Positions 18,353 through 27,324 of a stretch of DNA of 64,000 bases are shown piece by piece (the first letter of the stretch is position 1; every line of letters begins with the position of its first letter). Position numbers and translations under genes: made by a program. Source of the DNA: Phycicoccus avicenniae (lineage in GTDB: Bacteria > Actinomycetota > Actinomycetes > Actinomycetales > Dermatophilaceae); assembly GCF_018139485.1 (NCBI RefSeq), contig NZ_JAGSNF010000017.1, positions 62,001 through 126,000 of the forward strand, in the 5' to 3' direction. The notes under the pieces were generated by a model, which saw nothing but the letters and a program-made list of their open reading frames with translations, searched no databases and was not told the origin of the DNA.

Positions 18353-19222
18353 ATGAGCGAGCCGCAGCGTCCCGCCTCCGAGTCCACCGCCCCCTACGGC
18401 ACCGGGGCCCAGGCCGCCCCGCAGCGCCGTGTCCGGGTGCCCCACCTGCACCGGATGAAGGAGCGCGGCGAGAGGTGGGCGATGCTCACCGCGTACGACA
18501 TGTACACCGCCGAGATCTTCGACGAGGCCGGCATCCCCGTGCTGCTCGTCGGGGACTCCGCCGGGAACAACGTCTACGGCTTCGAGACGACCGTCCCCGT
18601 GACCGTCGACCACCTCGTCCCCCTCGCCCGCGCCGTCGCGAGCGCCACCCGCCACGCGATGGTCGTCGGCGACCTGCCGTTCGGCTCCTACCAGGCGAGC
18701 CCGCAGCAGGCGCTCGCGACGGCGACCCGCTTCATGAAGGAGGGCCTGTGCCACGCCGTGAAGCTCGAGGGCGGCGCGCCGATGGTGCCCGAGGTCGAGC
18801 TCCTCGTGCGGGCCGGCATCCCCGTCATGGGCCACATCGGCTTCACCCCGCAGAGCGAGCACGTCCTCGGCGGCTACAAGGTGCAGGGACGCGGCGACGA
18901 CGCCCGCCGGCTCGTCGAGGACGGCCTCGCCCTCCAGGCGGCCGGGTGCTTCGCCGTCGTCGTCGAGATGGTCCCCGCGTCGGTCGCCGCGGAGCTGACC
19001 GCGGCGCTCGACATCCCCGTCATCGGCATCGGCGCCGGGCCGCACTGCGACGCCCAGGTCCTCGTGTGGCAGGACATGGCCGGTCTGCGGGGCGGACGGG
19101 CACCCCGCTTCGTCAAGAAGTTCGCCGACCTGCGCGGAGAGCTGCTGCGCGCCGCGCAGGACTACGCGACCGAGGTGGGTGACGGGTCCTTCCCCGCCCC
19201 CGAGCACTCCTTCGAGTCCTGA
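18353..19222 (+). CDS. panB: Ketopantoate hydroxymethyltransferase
   Basis: 289 residues. Adds a hydroxymethyl group from methylene-THF to 2-oxoisovalerate, the first committed step of pantothenate/CoA synthesis. TIM-barrel; Mg ligands in [13 protein letters not shown] (about residue 65) and [10 protein letters not shown] (about 105), the active-site Lys in AVKLEGG, the catalytic Glu in FAVVVEMVP, and [19 protein letters not shown] near the end. A charged N-terminal extension of about 30 residues precedes the conserved core, common in actinobacteria. It stands alone here: panC and panD are not adjacent. Confidence 0.97.
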   Translation: MSEPQRPASESTAPYGTGAQAAPQRRVRVPHLHRMKERGERWAMLTAYDMYTAEIFDEAGIPVLLVGDSAGNNVYGFETTVPVTVDHLVPLARAVASATRHAMVVGDLPFGSYQASPQQALATATRFMKEGLCHAVKLEGGAPMVPEVELLVRAGIPVMGHIGFTPQSEHVLGGYKVQGRGDDARRLVEDGLALQAAGCFAVVVEMVPASVAAELTAALDIPVIGIGAGPHCDAQVLVWQDMAGLRGGRAPRFVKKFADLRGELLRAAQDYATEVGDGSFPAPEHSFES

Positions 19223-19232
19223 GGGGAACGCG

Positions 19233-19907
19233 GTGTCCTCGTTCGAGCGTCCCACCGGCATGTGGAGCTCCACTCCCCCGCCCGCGCGGCCCGGGCCCCC
19301 CACCCGCTGGGCCGGCACCGGTCGCGGCCCCGAGGCCGCCCGCGCCTACCGGCAGCGCTTCCTCGACCTGGAGGCCGCGGGGAGCGACGTCCACGGGGAG
19401 GCGCGGTTCGTCGGTGACCTCGTCCCGCCGCCCTCCCGGGTCCTCGACGCCGGGTGCGGCTTCGGGCGCGTCGCGAGCGAGCTGACCCGGCGGGGACACC
19501 GCGCGGTCGGCGTCGACGCCGACCCCGACCTCGTCGCGCTGGCCCTCGAGGACGACGACACCCCGTTCGTCGTCGCCGACCTCTCGACCCTCTTCCTCGG
19601 GCACGACCAGGAGTTCCACTGCGCCGTCATGGCCGGCAACGTCGTCCCCTTCCTCGCCGACGGCACGCTCCCGGCGACGCTCGAGCGGCTCACCGCCCAC
19701 CTCGTCCCCGGCGGCTACCTCGTCGCCGGGTTCGGGCTCGGCACGAACGTCCCGGAGGGCGCGGCGGCGGTGGACCTGCGCCGGTACGACCGGCTCGCGA
19801 CGTCGTGCGGGCTGTCCTACATCGCGCGGTACGCGACGTGGGACAAGGCCCCGTTCGTCGCCGGCGGCGACTACGCGGTGAGCGTGCACCGGCTCGTCAA
19901 CGGCTGA
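19233..19907 (+). CDS. SAM-dependent class I methyltransferase
   Basis: 224 residues. Motif I VLDAGCGFGRVASEL near residue 70, the acidic motif-II end AVGVDADPDLV, and a motif-IV-like VMAGNVVPF identify a SAM-binding Rossmann fold. The GTG at 19233 with GAGGGG a few bases upstream is chosen as start; a later ATG (19260) is possible. It begins 10 bp after panB and may share its transcript. Substrate unknown. Confidence 0.85.
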   Translation: MSSFERPTGMWSSTPPPARPGPPTRWAGTGRGPEAARAYRQRFLDLEAAGSDVHGEARFVGDLVPPPSRVLDAGCGFGRVASELTRRGHRAVGVDADPDLVALALEDDDTPFVVADLSTLFLGHDQEFHCAVMAGNVVPFLADGTLPATLERLTAHLVPGGYLVAGFGLGTNVPEGAAAVDLRRYDRLATSCGLSYIARYATWDKAPFVAGGDYAVSVHRLVNG

Positions 19908-19984
19908 CGCGACCCCGACCCGGCCAGGCCGGCCCAGGCCGGCTCAGGGCACCGGCTCGCTCGCCGGCTCGCCTCCGGCGTGGC

Positions 19985-20185
19985 TCAGGCCCCGTCCCGG
20001 GGCGAGGGCCCGCGCTCGTCCCACTCCCGGTCCTCCTCGTCCCACTGCTCGGTGCGCTCGCGAGCCGTCGCGAGGGCGTTCCGGGCGGCCTCCTGCGTGT
20101 CGTACGGCCCGAGGACGTTCGCGTCGCGGTCGCGGGTCTCGTCCGTCTCGACCTGCCCGGTCGCGACGTTGTACCAGTAGGACAT
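19985..20185 (-). CDS. Small SPOR-like protein
   Basis: 66 residues: [20 protein letters not shown], then [20 protein letters not shown], then a highly charged tail rich in Trp/Asp/Glu/Arg. The ATG at 20185 is fixed by a perfect GGAAGGAG 7 nt upstream; a longer ORF through 20434 is rejected. Such short SPOR-like proteins are widespread in actinobacteria next to map; function unknown, no signal peptide. Divergent from map, starts 44 bp apart. Confidence 0.8.
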   Translation of the reverse strand: MSYWYNVATGQVETDETRDRDANVLGPYDTQEAARNALATARERTEQWDEEDREWDERGPSPRDGA

Positions 20186-20215
20186 TGGGGTTCTCCTTCC
20201 CGTGGGCGGGGTGCC

Positions 20216-20221
20216 TAGACT
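20216..20221 (+). promoter_or_regulatory. Leaderless promoter -10 of map
   Basis: TAGACT with a 7-nt spacer to the ATG at 20229. This rules out an in-frame start at 20202, which lies upstream of the -10. Confidence 0.75.
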
Positions 20222-20228
20222 CCACCGT

Positions 20229-21101
20229 ATGCCGCCGACGTCCGCCCGTGTCGCTCCCGGCGTGGTCTCCCCGCGTCGGCCCGTCCCCGACCGCATCGTC
20301 CGTCCCGAGTACGTCGACCTCCCGCAGCCCGCGCCGTTCACCGGACCCGAGGTCAAGGACGCCGAGACGGTCGAGAGGATGCGTGTCGCCGGCCGCATCG
20401 CCGCGAACGCGATGGCGGCCGCCGCGGAGGTCATCGCCCCCGGCGTGACGACCGACGAGGTCGACCGGGTCGGGCACGAGTACCTCCTCGACCACGGCGC
20501 CTACCCCTCGACGCTCGGCTACCGCGGGTTTCCCAAGTCGCTCTGCACCTCGGTCAACGAGGTGATCTGCCACGGGATCCCCGACGACCGCCGCATCGAG
20601 GACGGCGACATCGTCAAGGTCGACCTCACCGCCTACGTCGAGGGGGTCCACGGCGACAACTGCGCCACCTACCTCGTGGGCGACGTCGACGAGGAGACCC
20701 GGCTGCTCGTCGAGCGGACGAAGGAGGCGATGATGCGCGGCATCCGCGCCGCCCGCCCCGGGCGCGAGGTCAACGTCATCGGCCGGGTCATCGAGTCCTA
20801 CGCCCGCCGGTTCGGCTACGGCGTCGTCCGCGACTTCACGGGCCACGGGATCGGCTCCGCGTTCCACAGCGGGCTCATCATCCCGCACTACGACGCCGCC
20901 CCGTCCTACGACACGGTCATCGAGGCGGGGATGACCTTCACCGTCGAGCCGATGCTCAACCTCGGGACCGCCGACTGGCGGATGTGGGACGACGGATGGA
21001 CGGTCGTGACGAAGGACCACCGCCGTTCGGCACAGTTCGAGAACACGATCCTCGTCACCGAGGACGGCCCGGAGATCCTCACGTTGGGAGACGCAGCATG
21101 A
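20229..21101 (+). CDS. map: Methionine aminopeptidase, type I
   Basis: 290 residues. Removes the initiator methionine. The five metal ligands are visible: Asp in [11 protein letters not shown], Asp in HGDNCATYL, His in [11 protein letters not shown], Glu in [10 protein letters not shown] and Glu in AQFENTILV. The roughly 40-residue Pro-rich N-terminal extension ([20 protein letters not shown]) is the type Ic form of actinobacteria, thought to contact the ribosome. The stop overlaps the ppgK ATG (ATGA). Confidence 0.97.
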   Translation: MPPTSARVAPGVVSPRRPVPDRIVRPEYVDLPQPAPFTGPEVKDAETVERMRVAGRIAANAMAAAAEVIAPGVTTDEVDRVGHEYLLDHGAYPSTLGYRGFPKSLCTSVNEVICHGIPDDRRIEDGDIVKVDLTAYVEGVHGDNCATYLVGDVDEETRLLVERTKEAMMRGIRAARPGREVNVIGRVIESYARRFGYGVVRDFTGHGIGSAFHSGLIIPHYDAAPSYDTVIEAGMTFTVEPMLNLGTADWRMWDDGWTVVTKDHRRSAQFENTILVTEDGPEILTLGDAA

Positions 21102-21880
21102 CGACCGCCCACCCGCTCGGAATCGACGTCGGAGGCAGCGGCATCAAGGGGGCCCCGGTCGACCTCGACGCCGGGGCGTTCGCCCAGAAGCGGCTGCGCA
21201 TCGACACCCCGGAGACCTCGACCCCGGAGGCGGTGTGCGACGTCATCGCGCAGGTCGTCGACCACTTCGACGAGGTCCGCGGGTCCTCCCCCATCGGGGT
21301 GACGATCCCGGGTGTCGTCCAGCACGGCGTCGTCAAGACCGCCGCGAACATCGACAAGTCCTGGGTCGGCTGCCACATCGAGGACCTCCTCGAGCAGCGC
21401 CTGCAGCACGACGTCGTCGTCGTCAACGACGCGGACGCCGCCGGGGTCGGCGAGCTGCACTACGGCGCGGCCAAGGGCCACGAGGGCCTCGTCGTCCTCA
21501 CGACGCTCGGGACGGGCATCGGGACGGCGATCTTCAACGAGGGCGTCCTCGTCCCGAACTCCGAGCTCGGGCACATCCAGATCGACGGCAAGGACGCCGA
21601 GCCGTCGACGGCGAGCTCGGCCAAGACCCGCGAGGGCCTGTCCTACCCCGAGTGGGCCGAGCGGCTGCAGAAGTACTACCGCGCCCTCGAGGACCTGCTG
21701 TGGCCGGACCTCTTCGTGGTCGGCGGCGGGGTGTCCAAGGACTCCGACGAGTTCCTGCCGCTGCTCGACATCCGCACCCCCATCGTCCCGGCCACCCTGA
21801 AGAACAAGGCCGGCATCATCGGTGCCGCCGTCCTCGCCACCCGGACGCAGGACGCCCGGGGTCAGCACACGCAGGACTGA
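21098..21880 (+). CDS. ppgK: Polyphosphate glucokinase
   Basis: 260-residue ROK-type kinase. Actinobacterial PpgK phosphorylates glucose using polyphosphate (and ATP). Seen: the phosphate loop [19 protein letters not shown], the catalytic Asp in [33 protein letters not shown], and the typical [24 protein letters not shown] near residue 195. It overlaps map by 4 bp, an arrangement that couples them. Confidence 0.95.
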   Translation: MTTAHPLGIDVGGSGIKGAPVDLDAGAFAQKRLRIDTPETSTPEAVCDVIAQVVDHFDEVRGSSPIGVTIPGVVQHGVVKTAANIDKSWVGCHIEDLLEQRLQHDVVVVNDADAAGVGELHYGAAKGHEGLVVLTTLGTGIGTAIFNEGVLVPNSELGHIQIDGKDAEPSTASSAKTREGLSYPEWAERLQKYYRALEDLLWPDLFVVGGGVSKDSDEFLPLLDIRTPIVPATLKNKAGIIGAAVLATRTQDARGQHTQD

Positions 21881-21900
21881 GCCGGACCACCCGGTCCCGG

Positions 21901-21928
21901 CGGCGTCCGCGGCCCCCGGGCCGCGCCG
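21901..21928. terminator. Hairpin between convergent ppgK and MBL genes
   Basis: CGCGGCC (21908-21914) pairs with GGCCGCG (21919-21925) around CCCG, extendable through a two-base bulge to CGG/CCG. It lies between two convergent stops and may act both ways. Confidence 0.5.
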
Positions 21929-22585
21929 TCACTCCCCGGCGCGGAACTCCGTGGCTCCCTCGCCCGCGAGGTCGTGGACCCGGGTGCGCTCGCCCCCGAG
22001 CTGCTCGGCCTGGCCGAGGTAGACCGCGCGTCCGCGGTCCTGGAGCAGCCCGTCGTGGATCGGCACGGCGTGGGCCGGGTCGATGCGGCGCAGGAAGGCC
22101 GTCGTGTCCCGGCTCGCGGCCCACGGGGCGCTGAGCGGGAAGCAGAGGACGTCGACCTCGCCCGGCTCGGCGTCGAGGGCGTCCCCGGGATGGACGAACG
22201 ACGGCTCGCCGTCGGCGTCGAGGCGGACGCCGACGTTCGGGATCCGCGGGACGTCCTCGTGGATGAGGGCGTGCGTCTCGCCGAGCGGCGTGACCGTGAG
22301 GTCGCGGACCGTCGTCGGCCCGTCGTGGACCGTCGCCTCGACCCCGGCGTCCGCGAGGACCGGAGCGCTCCCCGGGTCGCAGAGGACCCGGGCGGCCGGG
22401 TTGGCCGCGACGAGGGCCGGCAGCCGGTCGACGTCGAGGTGGTCGGGGTGCTGGTGGGTGACGATCACGAGGTCGAGGTCGCGCACCCCGGTGAGGTCGT
22501 GCGCGAAGGTCCCGGGGTCGACCAGGACCCGCACGTCGGCGGACTCGACGAGGACGCAGGAGTGTCCGAGGTGGGTGAGGCGCAC
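21929..22585 (-). CDS. MBL-fold metal-dependent hydrolase (UlaG-like)
   Basis: 218 residues. Metallo-beta-lactamase superfamily: the start VRLTHLGHSCVLVESADVRV, the metal motif THQHPDHLD (HxHxDH) near residue 55, and later His residues in GETHALIHED and PIHDG. The GTG start (22585) is one base past the B12 gene stop, so the two are cotranscribed. Relatives include UlaG-type lactonases and many of unknown substrate; the substrate here cannot be told. Confidence 0.85.
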   Translation of the reverse strand: MRLTHLGHSCVLVESADVRVLVDPGTFAHDLTGVRDLDLVIVTHQHPDHLDVDRLPALVAANPAARVLCDPGSAPVLADAGVEATVHDGPTTVRDLTVTPLGETHALIHEDVPRIPNVGVRLDADGEPSFVHPGDALDAEPGEVDVLCFPLSAPWAASRDTTAFLRRIDPAHAVPIHDGLLQDRGRAVYLGQAEQLGGERTRVHDLAGEGATEFRAGE

Positions 22586-22586
22586 G

Positions 22587-23288
22587 TCAGCCGACCGCCG
22601 ATCCGGTGTCCTGGCCCGCGACGGGCACGGTCGGGGCGTCGGGGGTCCCCACCGCCTCCTCGCGCAGCCCGTCGACGGTCTCGGCGGCCTCGACGAGGTC
22701 GTCCGAGAGGACGGTCGCCCCGGGTGGCGGGCTGCCGAGGTTCTTCGTGCCCTCACCGGCGATGAACAGCGGGGTGGAGCGGGCCAGGCGGGTCAGGGAC
22801 GGGATGCGGGCCTCGAAGGCGGTGCGGCGGACCCCGGCGACGACGACCGCGTGGGCGTTCGTGAAGCGGGCGGCCTCGGCGATCGCGGTCATCGGGGAGT
22901 TCGCCCCGAGGCTCACGACGCGCCACCAGCGGGCGTGCAGCATCGCGCCGAAGAGCTCGAGCGGCAGGTCGTGCAGCTCGCGCGGGGGGCAGGCGAGGAC
23001 GACGGTGCGGGCCTGGTCCCCCTCGACGGGGAGCCGCAGCTCGCCGAGGACCCCGCGGAAGGCGGAGGAGACGAAGTGCTCGTGGACGACACCGAGCCGT
23101 CCGGACTCCCAGTCGTCGCCGACCTGCTTGAGCACCGGCATCATGACCTGCACGACGGTCGCGTCGACGCCGGCGACGAGGAGGGTGTCGAGGAGGACGT
23201 CGCGGACGGTCGAGCCGTCCAGCGCGGCGGTGGCCTCCATGACCCGACGACGGGCGTCGTCGAGGTCGATCGTGGTGTCCTGGCTCAC
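22587..23288 (-). CDS. Stand-alone cobalamin-binding protein, CarH-like sensory domain
   Basis: 233 residues. A helical B12-cap domain (residues about 10-90) precedes a Rossmann-like B12-binding domain (about 95-215). The cap has WESGRLGVVHEH, a perfect Wx9EH motif, the hallmark of CarH/LitR photoreceptors and MetH caps. The Rossmann domain has RELHDLP where the axial-His motif (E/DxHxxG) is expected, the final Gly replaced by Pro, then SLGANSPMTAIAEAA. No MerR DNA-binding domain: the cap starts almost at the N-terminus. Start GTG 23288 because the longer start (23327) overlaps a TAGGGT -10. Cotranscribed with the MBL gene. Confidence 0.85.
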   Translation of the reverse strand: MSQDTTIDLDDARRRVMEATAALDGSTVRDVLLDTLLVAGVDATVVQVMMPVLKQVGDDWESGRLGVVHEHFVSSAFRGVLGELRLPVEGDQARTVVLACPPRELHDLPLELFGAMLHARWWRVVSLGANSPMTAIAEAARFTNAHAVVVAGVRRTAFEARIPSLTRLARSTPLFIAGEGTKNLGSPPPGATVLSDDLVEAAETVDGLREEAVGTPDAPTVPVAGQDTGSAVG

Positions 23289-23325
23289 GGGGTGGTGCTC
23301 CGTCCGTCCGGTGCGGGGTTCCGTC

Positions 23326-23331
23326 ACCCTA
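23326..23331 (-). promoter_or_regulatory. -10 element of the B12-domain operon
   Basis: Minus-strand TAGGGT. A transcript would start near 23319 and have a leader of about 30 nt before the GTG at 23288, with GGAG in between. It lies just downstream of rnpB. Confidence 0.5.
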
Positions 23332-23392
23332 ACGAACGTCGGGGGTGGAAACTTCCGGTCGGGTCCACGAGTGCGCTGGTCAGCGCCTCGGG

Positions 23393-23777
23393 CGGGGGAC
23401 GAGTCGGGCTGTAGGCCGGGTTCTGTCCCGGTTCGTCGTCGCCGACGGACCGGTGACGGTCATCCATCTCGGGTGGCCGTTGCCGACCACCTCCAGCGCC
23501 CTACCCGCGTGCTCGGGCGGGCCGCCCTCGGTCGCACGCTGTCTGGGCTTGCTCCGGATGGGGTTTACCGAGCCGACCTGGTCGCCCAGGCCGCTGGTGG
23601 TCTCTTACACCACCGTTTCACCCTTGCCCGCCGCTGACGCGGTGGGCGGTCTGTTCTCTGTGGCACTGTCCCGCGGGTCGCCCCGGGTGGCTGTTGGCCA
23701 CCATCCTGCCCTTCGGAGCCCGGACCTTCCTCGGCGGCGGGTCACCCCGCCGACGCGACCGTCCGCCCGACTCGTCC
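23393..23777 (-). ncRNA. rnpB: RNase P RNA (class A)
   Basis: Catalytic RNA that matures tRNA 5' ends. Seen on the minus strand: 5' GGACGAGTCGGGC pairing with GCCCGACTCGTCC at the 3' end (P1), GAGGAAGGTCCGGGCTCC near the 5' side (CR-I), CCACAGAGAACAGACCGCC, GGGTGAAACGGTGGTGTAAG, the region around CCTGGGCGACC, and the late conserved GATGGATGACCG. About 385 nt, normal for actinobacteria. Several ORFs across it are chance. It sits between the B12 gene and the RNB nuclease. The exact 3' end is approximate. Confidence 0.95.
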
Positions 23778-23784
23778 GGGGCCC

Positions 23785-23790
23785 AGTCTA
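23785..23790 (-). promoter_or_regulatory. -10 of rnpB
   Basis: Minus-strand TAGACT, 7 nt before the G that opens P1 of RNase P RNA; the same hexamer as hisC, hisD and map. Confidence 0.7.
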
Positions 23791-23794
23791 GGGC

Positions 23795-25240
23795 TCACGC
23801 GAGGGCGAGGACGACCCGTCCGGCCGCGACGTCCGCCTCCTCGACGCGCAGCCTCACGGCCGAGCCGAGGTCGGGCTGCTCACCCGGGACGCGGGCCAGG
23901 ACGGGCAGCTCGACGAGCTGGACCTCGATGCCGGACTCCCGGTGGTCGACGACGACGCCGTCGAGGACGTCGCCGACCCGCCCGGTGAGGACCGCGGCCT
24001 CGGCGGCGTCGGCGCACAGCCGCTCGGCGGTGCGGGCGACCCGGTCGGTCTCGCGCATCGCGGCGGGCAGGTCGGGCAGGGCCGCGCGGACGTCGCCGGG
24101 CACGTCGGTCCCGGCGCAGGAGGCGGCGCACACGACGAGGCCGAAGCGGTCCACGAGCCGGCGCAGCGGCGCCGTCACGTGCGCGTAGGGCGCGGCGACG
24201 GCGGCGTGCTCCCGCTGCTCGGGCGGCTCCCCGTCGAAGGCGGTGTACGCCGCGCCGCGGAACAGGGCGGTCGCCTCGTGGATGAGGGCGAGGTGGTGCG
24301 GGTCGTGCCGGTCCAGTCCCCGGACGAGGTCGCCGTACGTCGTGCCCTCGGGCCAGTCGACGCCGAGCGCCCGGGCGGCGCGGCGGAACGTCGCGACCGA
24401 CCGGTCGTCCGGCGGGGGCATCGTGCGCAGGACGCCGACCCCGGCCTCGAGCATGAGGTCGGCGCCCGCCATCCCGGTCATGAGGGACAGCTGGGCGTTC
24501 CACTCCTCGGCGGCGACCGGGGGCCGGAACTCGAGGGTGAAGCCTCCGTCCGCACGCTGGGAGACCTGCTGCTCGGGCATCGGCAGGCTGGCCCCGCCCC
24601 GCGCCTTCTCCTGCGCGATGCGCCGCTCCCCCACCTCGCGGAGCAGCAGGAGGCGCTCGTCGCCGGTCCCGGCGTCGACGGCGGCCTGGACCGAGGCGTA
24701 GTCGAGCCGCTCGACGCTGCGGACCATCGCCCGGCCGATGCGGGCCGAGGTGAGAGCCCCGTCGCCGTCCAGCCGCAGGTCCCACACGTAGGCCGGCCGG
24801 ACCTCGCCCGGCAGCAGGCTGGCCGCCGCCTCGGACAGCACGGGCGGGTGCAGCGGCACCCCGGTGTCGGGGCAGTAGACCGTCTGGCCGCGCTCGCGGG
24901 TGACGCGGTCGAGGGCGCCGCCGGGGTGGACGAAGGCCGGCACGTCGGCGATGGCGTAGCGCACCCGGTGACCGGCACCGTCACGCTCGATGTGCAGCGC
25001 CTGGTCGAGGTCCATCGAGCCCGGCGGGTCGAGCGTCACGTACGGGACGTCGGTGCCGTCCTCGGTCGGCAGGTCGACGTCGGCCACCACCCGCTCGGCC
25101 TCGGAGACGGCGTCGGCCGGGTAGGGACCGTCGATCCCGAGCTCGGCGCGGACGGCGGCGAACCGGTCACGGAGGGCGCGTTCGACGCCCCGGTCCGTGT
25201 CGACGTCGGTGGGGCGCAGGACGACCGTGGACCGGGGCAT
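23795..25240 (-). CDS. RNB-domain ribonuclease (RNase II/R family)
   Basis: 481 residues, the short actinobacterial RNB form without cold-shock domains in front. 3'-5' exoribonuclease: the acidic catalytic cluster is in VTLDPPGSMDLDQALHIE (about residue 70), followed by RVRYAIADVPAFVHPGGALD and the later RNB signatures EEWNAQLSLMTGMAGA and APYAHVTAPLRRLVDRF. A C-terminal S1-like beta domain may span the last 70 residues. It is located immediately upstream of rnpB on the same strand. The ATG sits 6 nt from a TAGGGT -10. Confidence 0.92.
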   Translation of the reverse strand: MPRSTVVLRPTDVDTDRGVERALRDRFAAVRAELGIDGPYPADAVSEAERVVADVDLPTEDGTDVPYVTLDPPGSMDLDQALHIERDGAGHRVRYAIADVPAFVHPGGALDRVTRERGQTVYCPDTGVPLHPPVLSEAAASLLPGEVRPAYVWDLRLDGDGALTSARIGRAMVRSVERLDYASVQAAVDAGTGDERLLLLREVGERRIAQEKARGGASLPMPEQQVSQRADGGFTLEFRPPVAAEEWNAQLSLMTGMAGADLMLEAGVGVLRTMPPPDDRSVATFRRAARALGVDWPEGTTYGDLVRGLDRHDPHHLALIHEATALFRGAAYTAFDGEPPEQREHAAVAAPYAHVTAPLRRLVDRFGLVVCAASCAGTDVPGDVRAALPDLPAAMRETDRVARTAERLCADAAEAAVLTGRVGDVLDGVVVDHRESGIEVQLVELPVLARVPGEQPDLGSAVRLRVEEADVAAGRVVLALA

Positions 25241-25246
25241 GGAGCG

Positions 25247-25252
25247 ACCCTA
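25247..25252 (-). promoter_or_regulatory. Leaderless promoter -10 of the RNB nuclease
   Basis: Minus-strand TAGGGT with a 6-nt spacer to the ATG at 25240; it overlaps the tctA stop region, so the nuclease can be made independently of tctCBA. Confidence 0.65.
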
Positions 25253-26776
25253 CGACGGGGCGGCGGCGTCGGCCCCCGTCCGCGACCGTCGTGCGCTGCG
25301 GCGTCGCCAGCCCGTCACGGCGAGCCCGAGGAGGAGCAGCGCGTAGAGGCCGACCGAGATCGGGCTGCTCACGAGGGTCGTCGGGTCGTTCCCGGAGTTC
25401 CCGAGCGCGTCGCGCAGGCTGTACTCCGCGAGCGGCCCGAGGATGACCGCGATGAGGACCGGCGCGAGCGGCAGGTCGTAGCGGCGCATGACGAAGCCGA
25501 CGAGGCCGAGCGCCACCATGAGGCCGAGGTCGAAGCCGCTCGCCCCCGTCGCGTACACCCCGAGCCCGGCGAACACGGTGATCCCGGCGTAGAGGTAGCC
25601 CTGCGGCAGCTCGAGGAGCTTGGCCCACAGCGGCGAGAACGGCAGGTTGAGCAGGAGCAGCGTGACGAGCGCGACGAAGAGGCTCGCGAGCAGCGCCCAG
25701 ACGAGGTCGCCGGACCGCTCGAAGAGCAGCGGCCCGGGCTGGAGCCCGTACTGCTGGAACGTCGCGAGGAGGAGGGCGGCGGTCGCCGAGGTCGGCAGGC
25801 CGAGCGCGAGGAGGGATCCCATCGCACTGCCCGCCGTCGCGTTGCCCGCGGCCTCGGGGGCGGCGACGCCACGGATCGCGCCGGTGCCGAACTCCGGCTC
25901 CTCGCGGCGGGCGTCGAGGCTGCGCTCGGTGCCGTAGGCGAGGAAGGTCGGGACCTCGGCCCCGCCCGCCGGGATGAATCCGAACGGCACGCCGAACCCG
26001 GCGCCGCGCAGCCAGGCCGGCAGGGCCTTGCGCAGGTCGGCGCGCGAGAGCCACGGCCGTCCGCGGGAGGGCACGAGCTCGCGGGCGCCCGCCCGGCCGG
26101 TGCGGCTCGCGACGTGCAGGACCTCGCCGAGAGCGAGGAGCGCGACGGTGATGACGACGATGCTCACGCCGTCGAAGAGCGCGGGCACCCCGAACGCGTA
26201 CCGCTCGGTGCCCGTCGACTGGTCGATCCCGACGACGGCGAGCGCCAGGCCGACGGACAGGGCGGCGAGGCCGCGGACCGCCGACTCGCCGACGACGGCG
26301 GCGATGGCGACGAAGGCGAAGAGCGCGAGGGCGAAGTACTCCCCCGGGCCGAACCGGGTCGCGAGGTCCGCGAGGGTCGGCGCGGCGAGGACGACGAGGC
26401 ACGTCGCGACGAGCCCGCCGAGGAACGCGCCGATGGCCGCCGTCGCGAGGGCCTGCGGCGCCCGGCCGGCGAGGGCCATCCGGTGCCCCTCGAAGGTCGT
26501 CGCGATGGCGGTGGAGTTGCCCGGGGTGTTCATGAGGATGCCGGCCGTCGAGTCGCCGAACAGCCCGCCGAAGTAGATGCCGCTGAACATGATGAGCGCC
26601 GCGAGCGGGTCGAGGGCGAAGGTGAGCGGCAGCAGGAGGGCGACGGCCATCGAGGACCCGAGGCCCGGCAGGACGCCGACGGCGGTGCCGAGGAAGGCCC
26701 CGAGGACGATCCAGAGGACGTTTGCCGGGGTGAGGACGTCCCCGAAGCCCCCGAGCAGCGCCGTGAGCTGGTCCAT
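25250..26776 (-). CDS. tctA: Tripartite tricarboxylate transporter, large permease TctA
   Basis: 508-residue membrane protein with about 11-12 helices. TctA-family signatures: GVLPGLGSSMAVALLLPLTF near residue 40, GIYFGGLFGDSTAGILMNTPG near 65-90, and the inverted repeat GFIPAGGAEVPTFLAYGTE and GNATAGSAMGSLLALGLPTSA in the second half. Works with TctB and the periplasmic TctC to import an organic acid (citrate-type in known members). Its ATG overlaps the tctB stop by one base (TGATG). Confidence 0.92.
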   Translation of the reverse strand: MDQLTALLGGFGDVLTPANVLWIVLGAFLGTAVGVLPGLGSSMAVALLLPLTFALDPLAALIMFSGIYFGGLFGDSTAGILMNTPGNSTAIATTFEGHRMALAGRAPQALATAAIGAFLGGLVATCLVVLAAPTLADLATRFGPGEYFALALFAFVAIAAVVGESAVRGLAALSVGLALAVVGIDQSTGTERYAFGVPALFDGVSIVVITVALLALGEVLHVASRTGRAGARELVPSRGRPWLSRADLRKALPAWLRGAGFGVPFGFIPAGGAEVPTFLAYGTERSLDARREEPEFGTGAIRGVAAPEAAGNATAGSAMGSLLALGLPTSATAALLLATFQQYGLQPGPLLFERSGDLVWALLASLFVALVTLLLLNLPFSPLWAKLLELPQGYLYAGITVFAGLGVYATGASGFDLGLMVALGLVGFVMRRYDLPLAPVLIAVILGPLAEYSLRDALGNSGNDPTTLVSSPISVGLYALLLLGLAVTGWRRRSARRSRTGADAAAPS

Positions 26777-27324
26777 CAGAGCCACCCGAGGACGCCGGAC
26801 GGCAGGGCGAGACCGAGCGCGGCTCCGAAGAGCAGCTGGAGCACGCAGGCCATCGCGAACCCGACGGCCGCGTTGCGCAGCAGCGGGCGGCTGCCGAGCG
26901 CGCTCGACACGGCGAAGAACAGTCCGGTGGCGCTGAGCAGCCACCCGAGCGGCTGGAGCAGCACCGCGAAGCCGACGAGTCCCCCGAGCGCCCCGAGGAA
27001 GGCGGGGACGTTCATCTCCCGGGTCGGGTCGGCGGCCTCCTGCGCACGCTCGGCGGCAGGGCGGCGCACGGCCCGGGCCGCGATGGCGACCGAGGTCCCG
27101 AGGGCGAGCGCCGCGACGAGCCAGCCGAACCCGGCCGGGCCGAGGACGCTCGTGCCGTCCTCCCCGACGACGTCCATCGTGAGGTTGCCGACGACGAGGA
27201 CGACGCCGACGACGGCGAGCAGGGCGGCGACGACGAGGTCGCCGCGGCCGGCGGTCACGGGAAGGTTCGCGGCGGTGTCGGCCCGGGGGTCGGCCGGGTG
27301 GTCGGAGTCCGGTCGGGGCGTCAT
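26776..27324 (-). CDS. tctB: Tripartite tricarboxylate transporter, small permease TctB
   Basis: 182 residues with four hydrophobic helices (about 30-50, 65-85, 108-130, 135-175) after a charged N-terminal tail, the usual TctB layout. It lies between tctC and tctA with 4-bp (ATGA) and 1-bp overlaps, so the three are stoichiometrically linked. Confidence 0.88.
   Translation of the reverse strand: MTPRPDSDHPADPRADTAANLPVTAGRGDLVVAALLAVVGVVLVVGNLTMDVVGEDGTSVLGPAGFGWLVAALALGTSVAIAARAVRRPAAERAQEAADPTREMNVPAFLGALGGLVGFAVLLQPLGWLLSATGLFFAVSSALGSRPLLRNAAVGFAMACVLQLLFGAALGLALPSGVLGWL

Noticed and set aside
23345-23791. ORFs across 23345-23791
   Set aside because: The interval is RNase P RNA, recognised by P1 pairing and several conserved segments.
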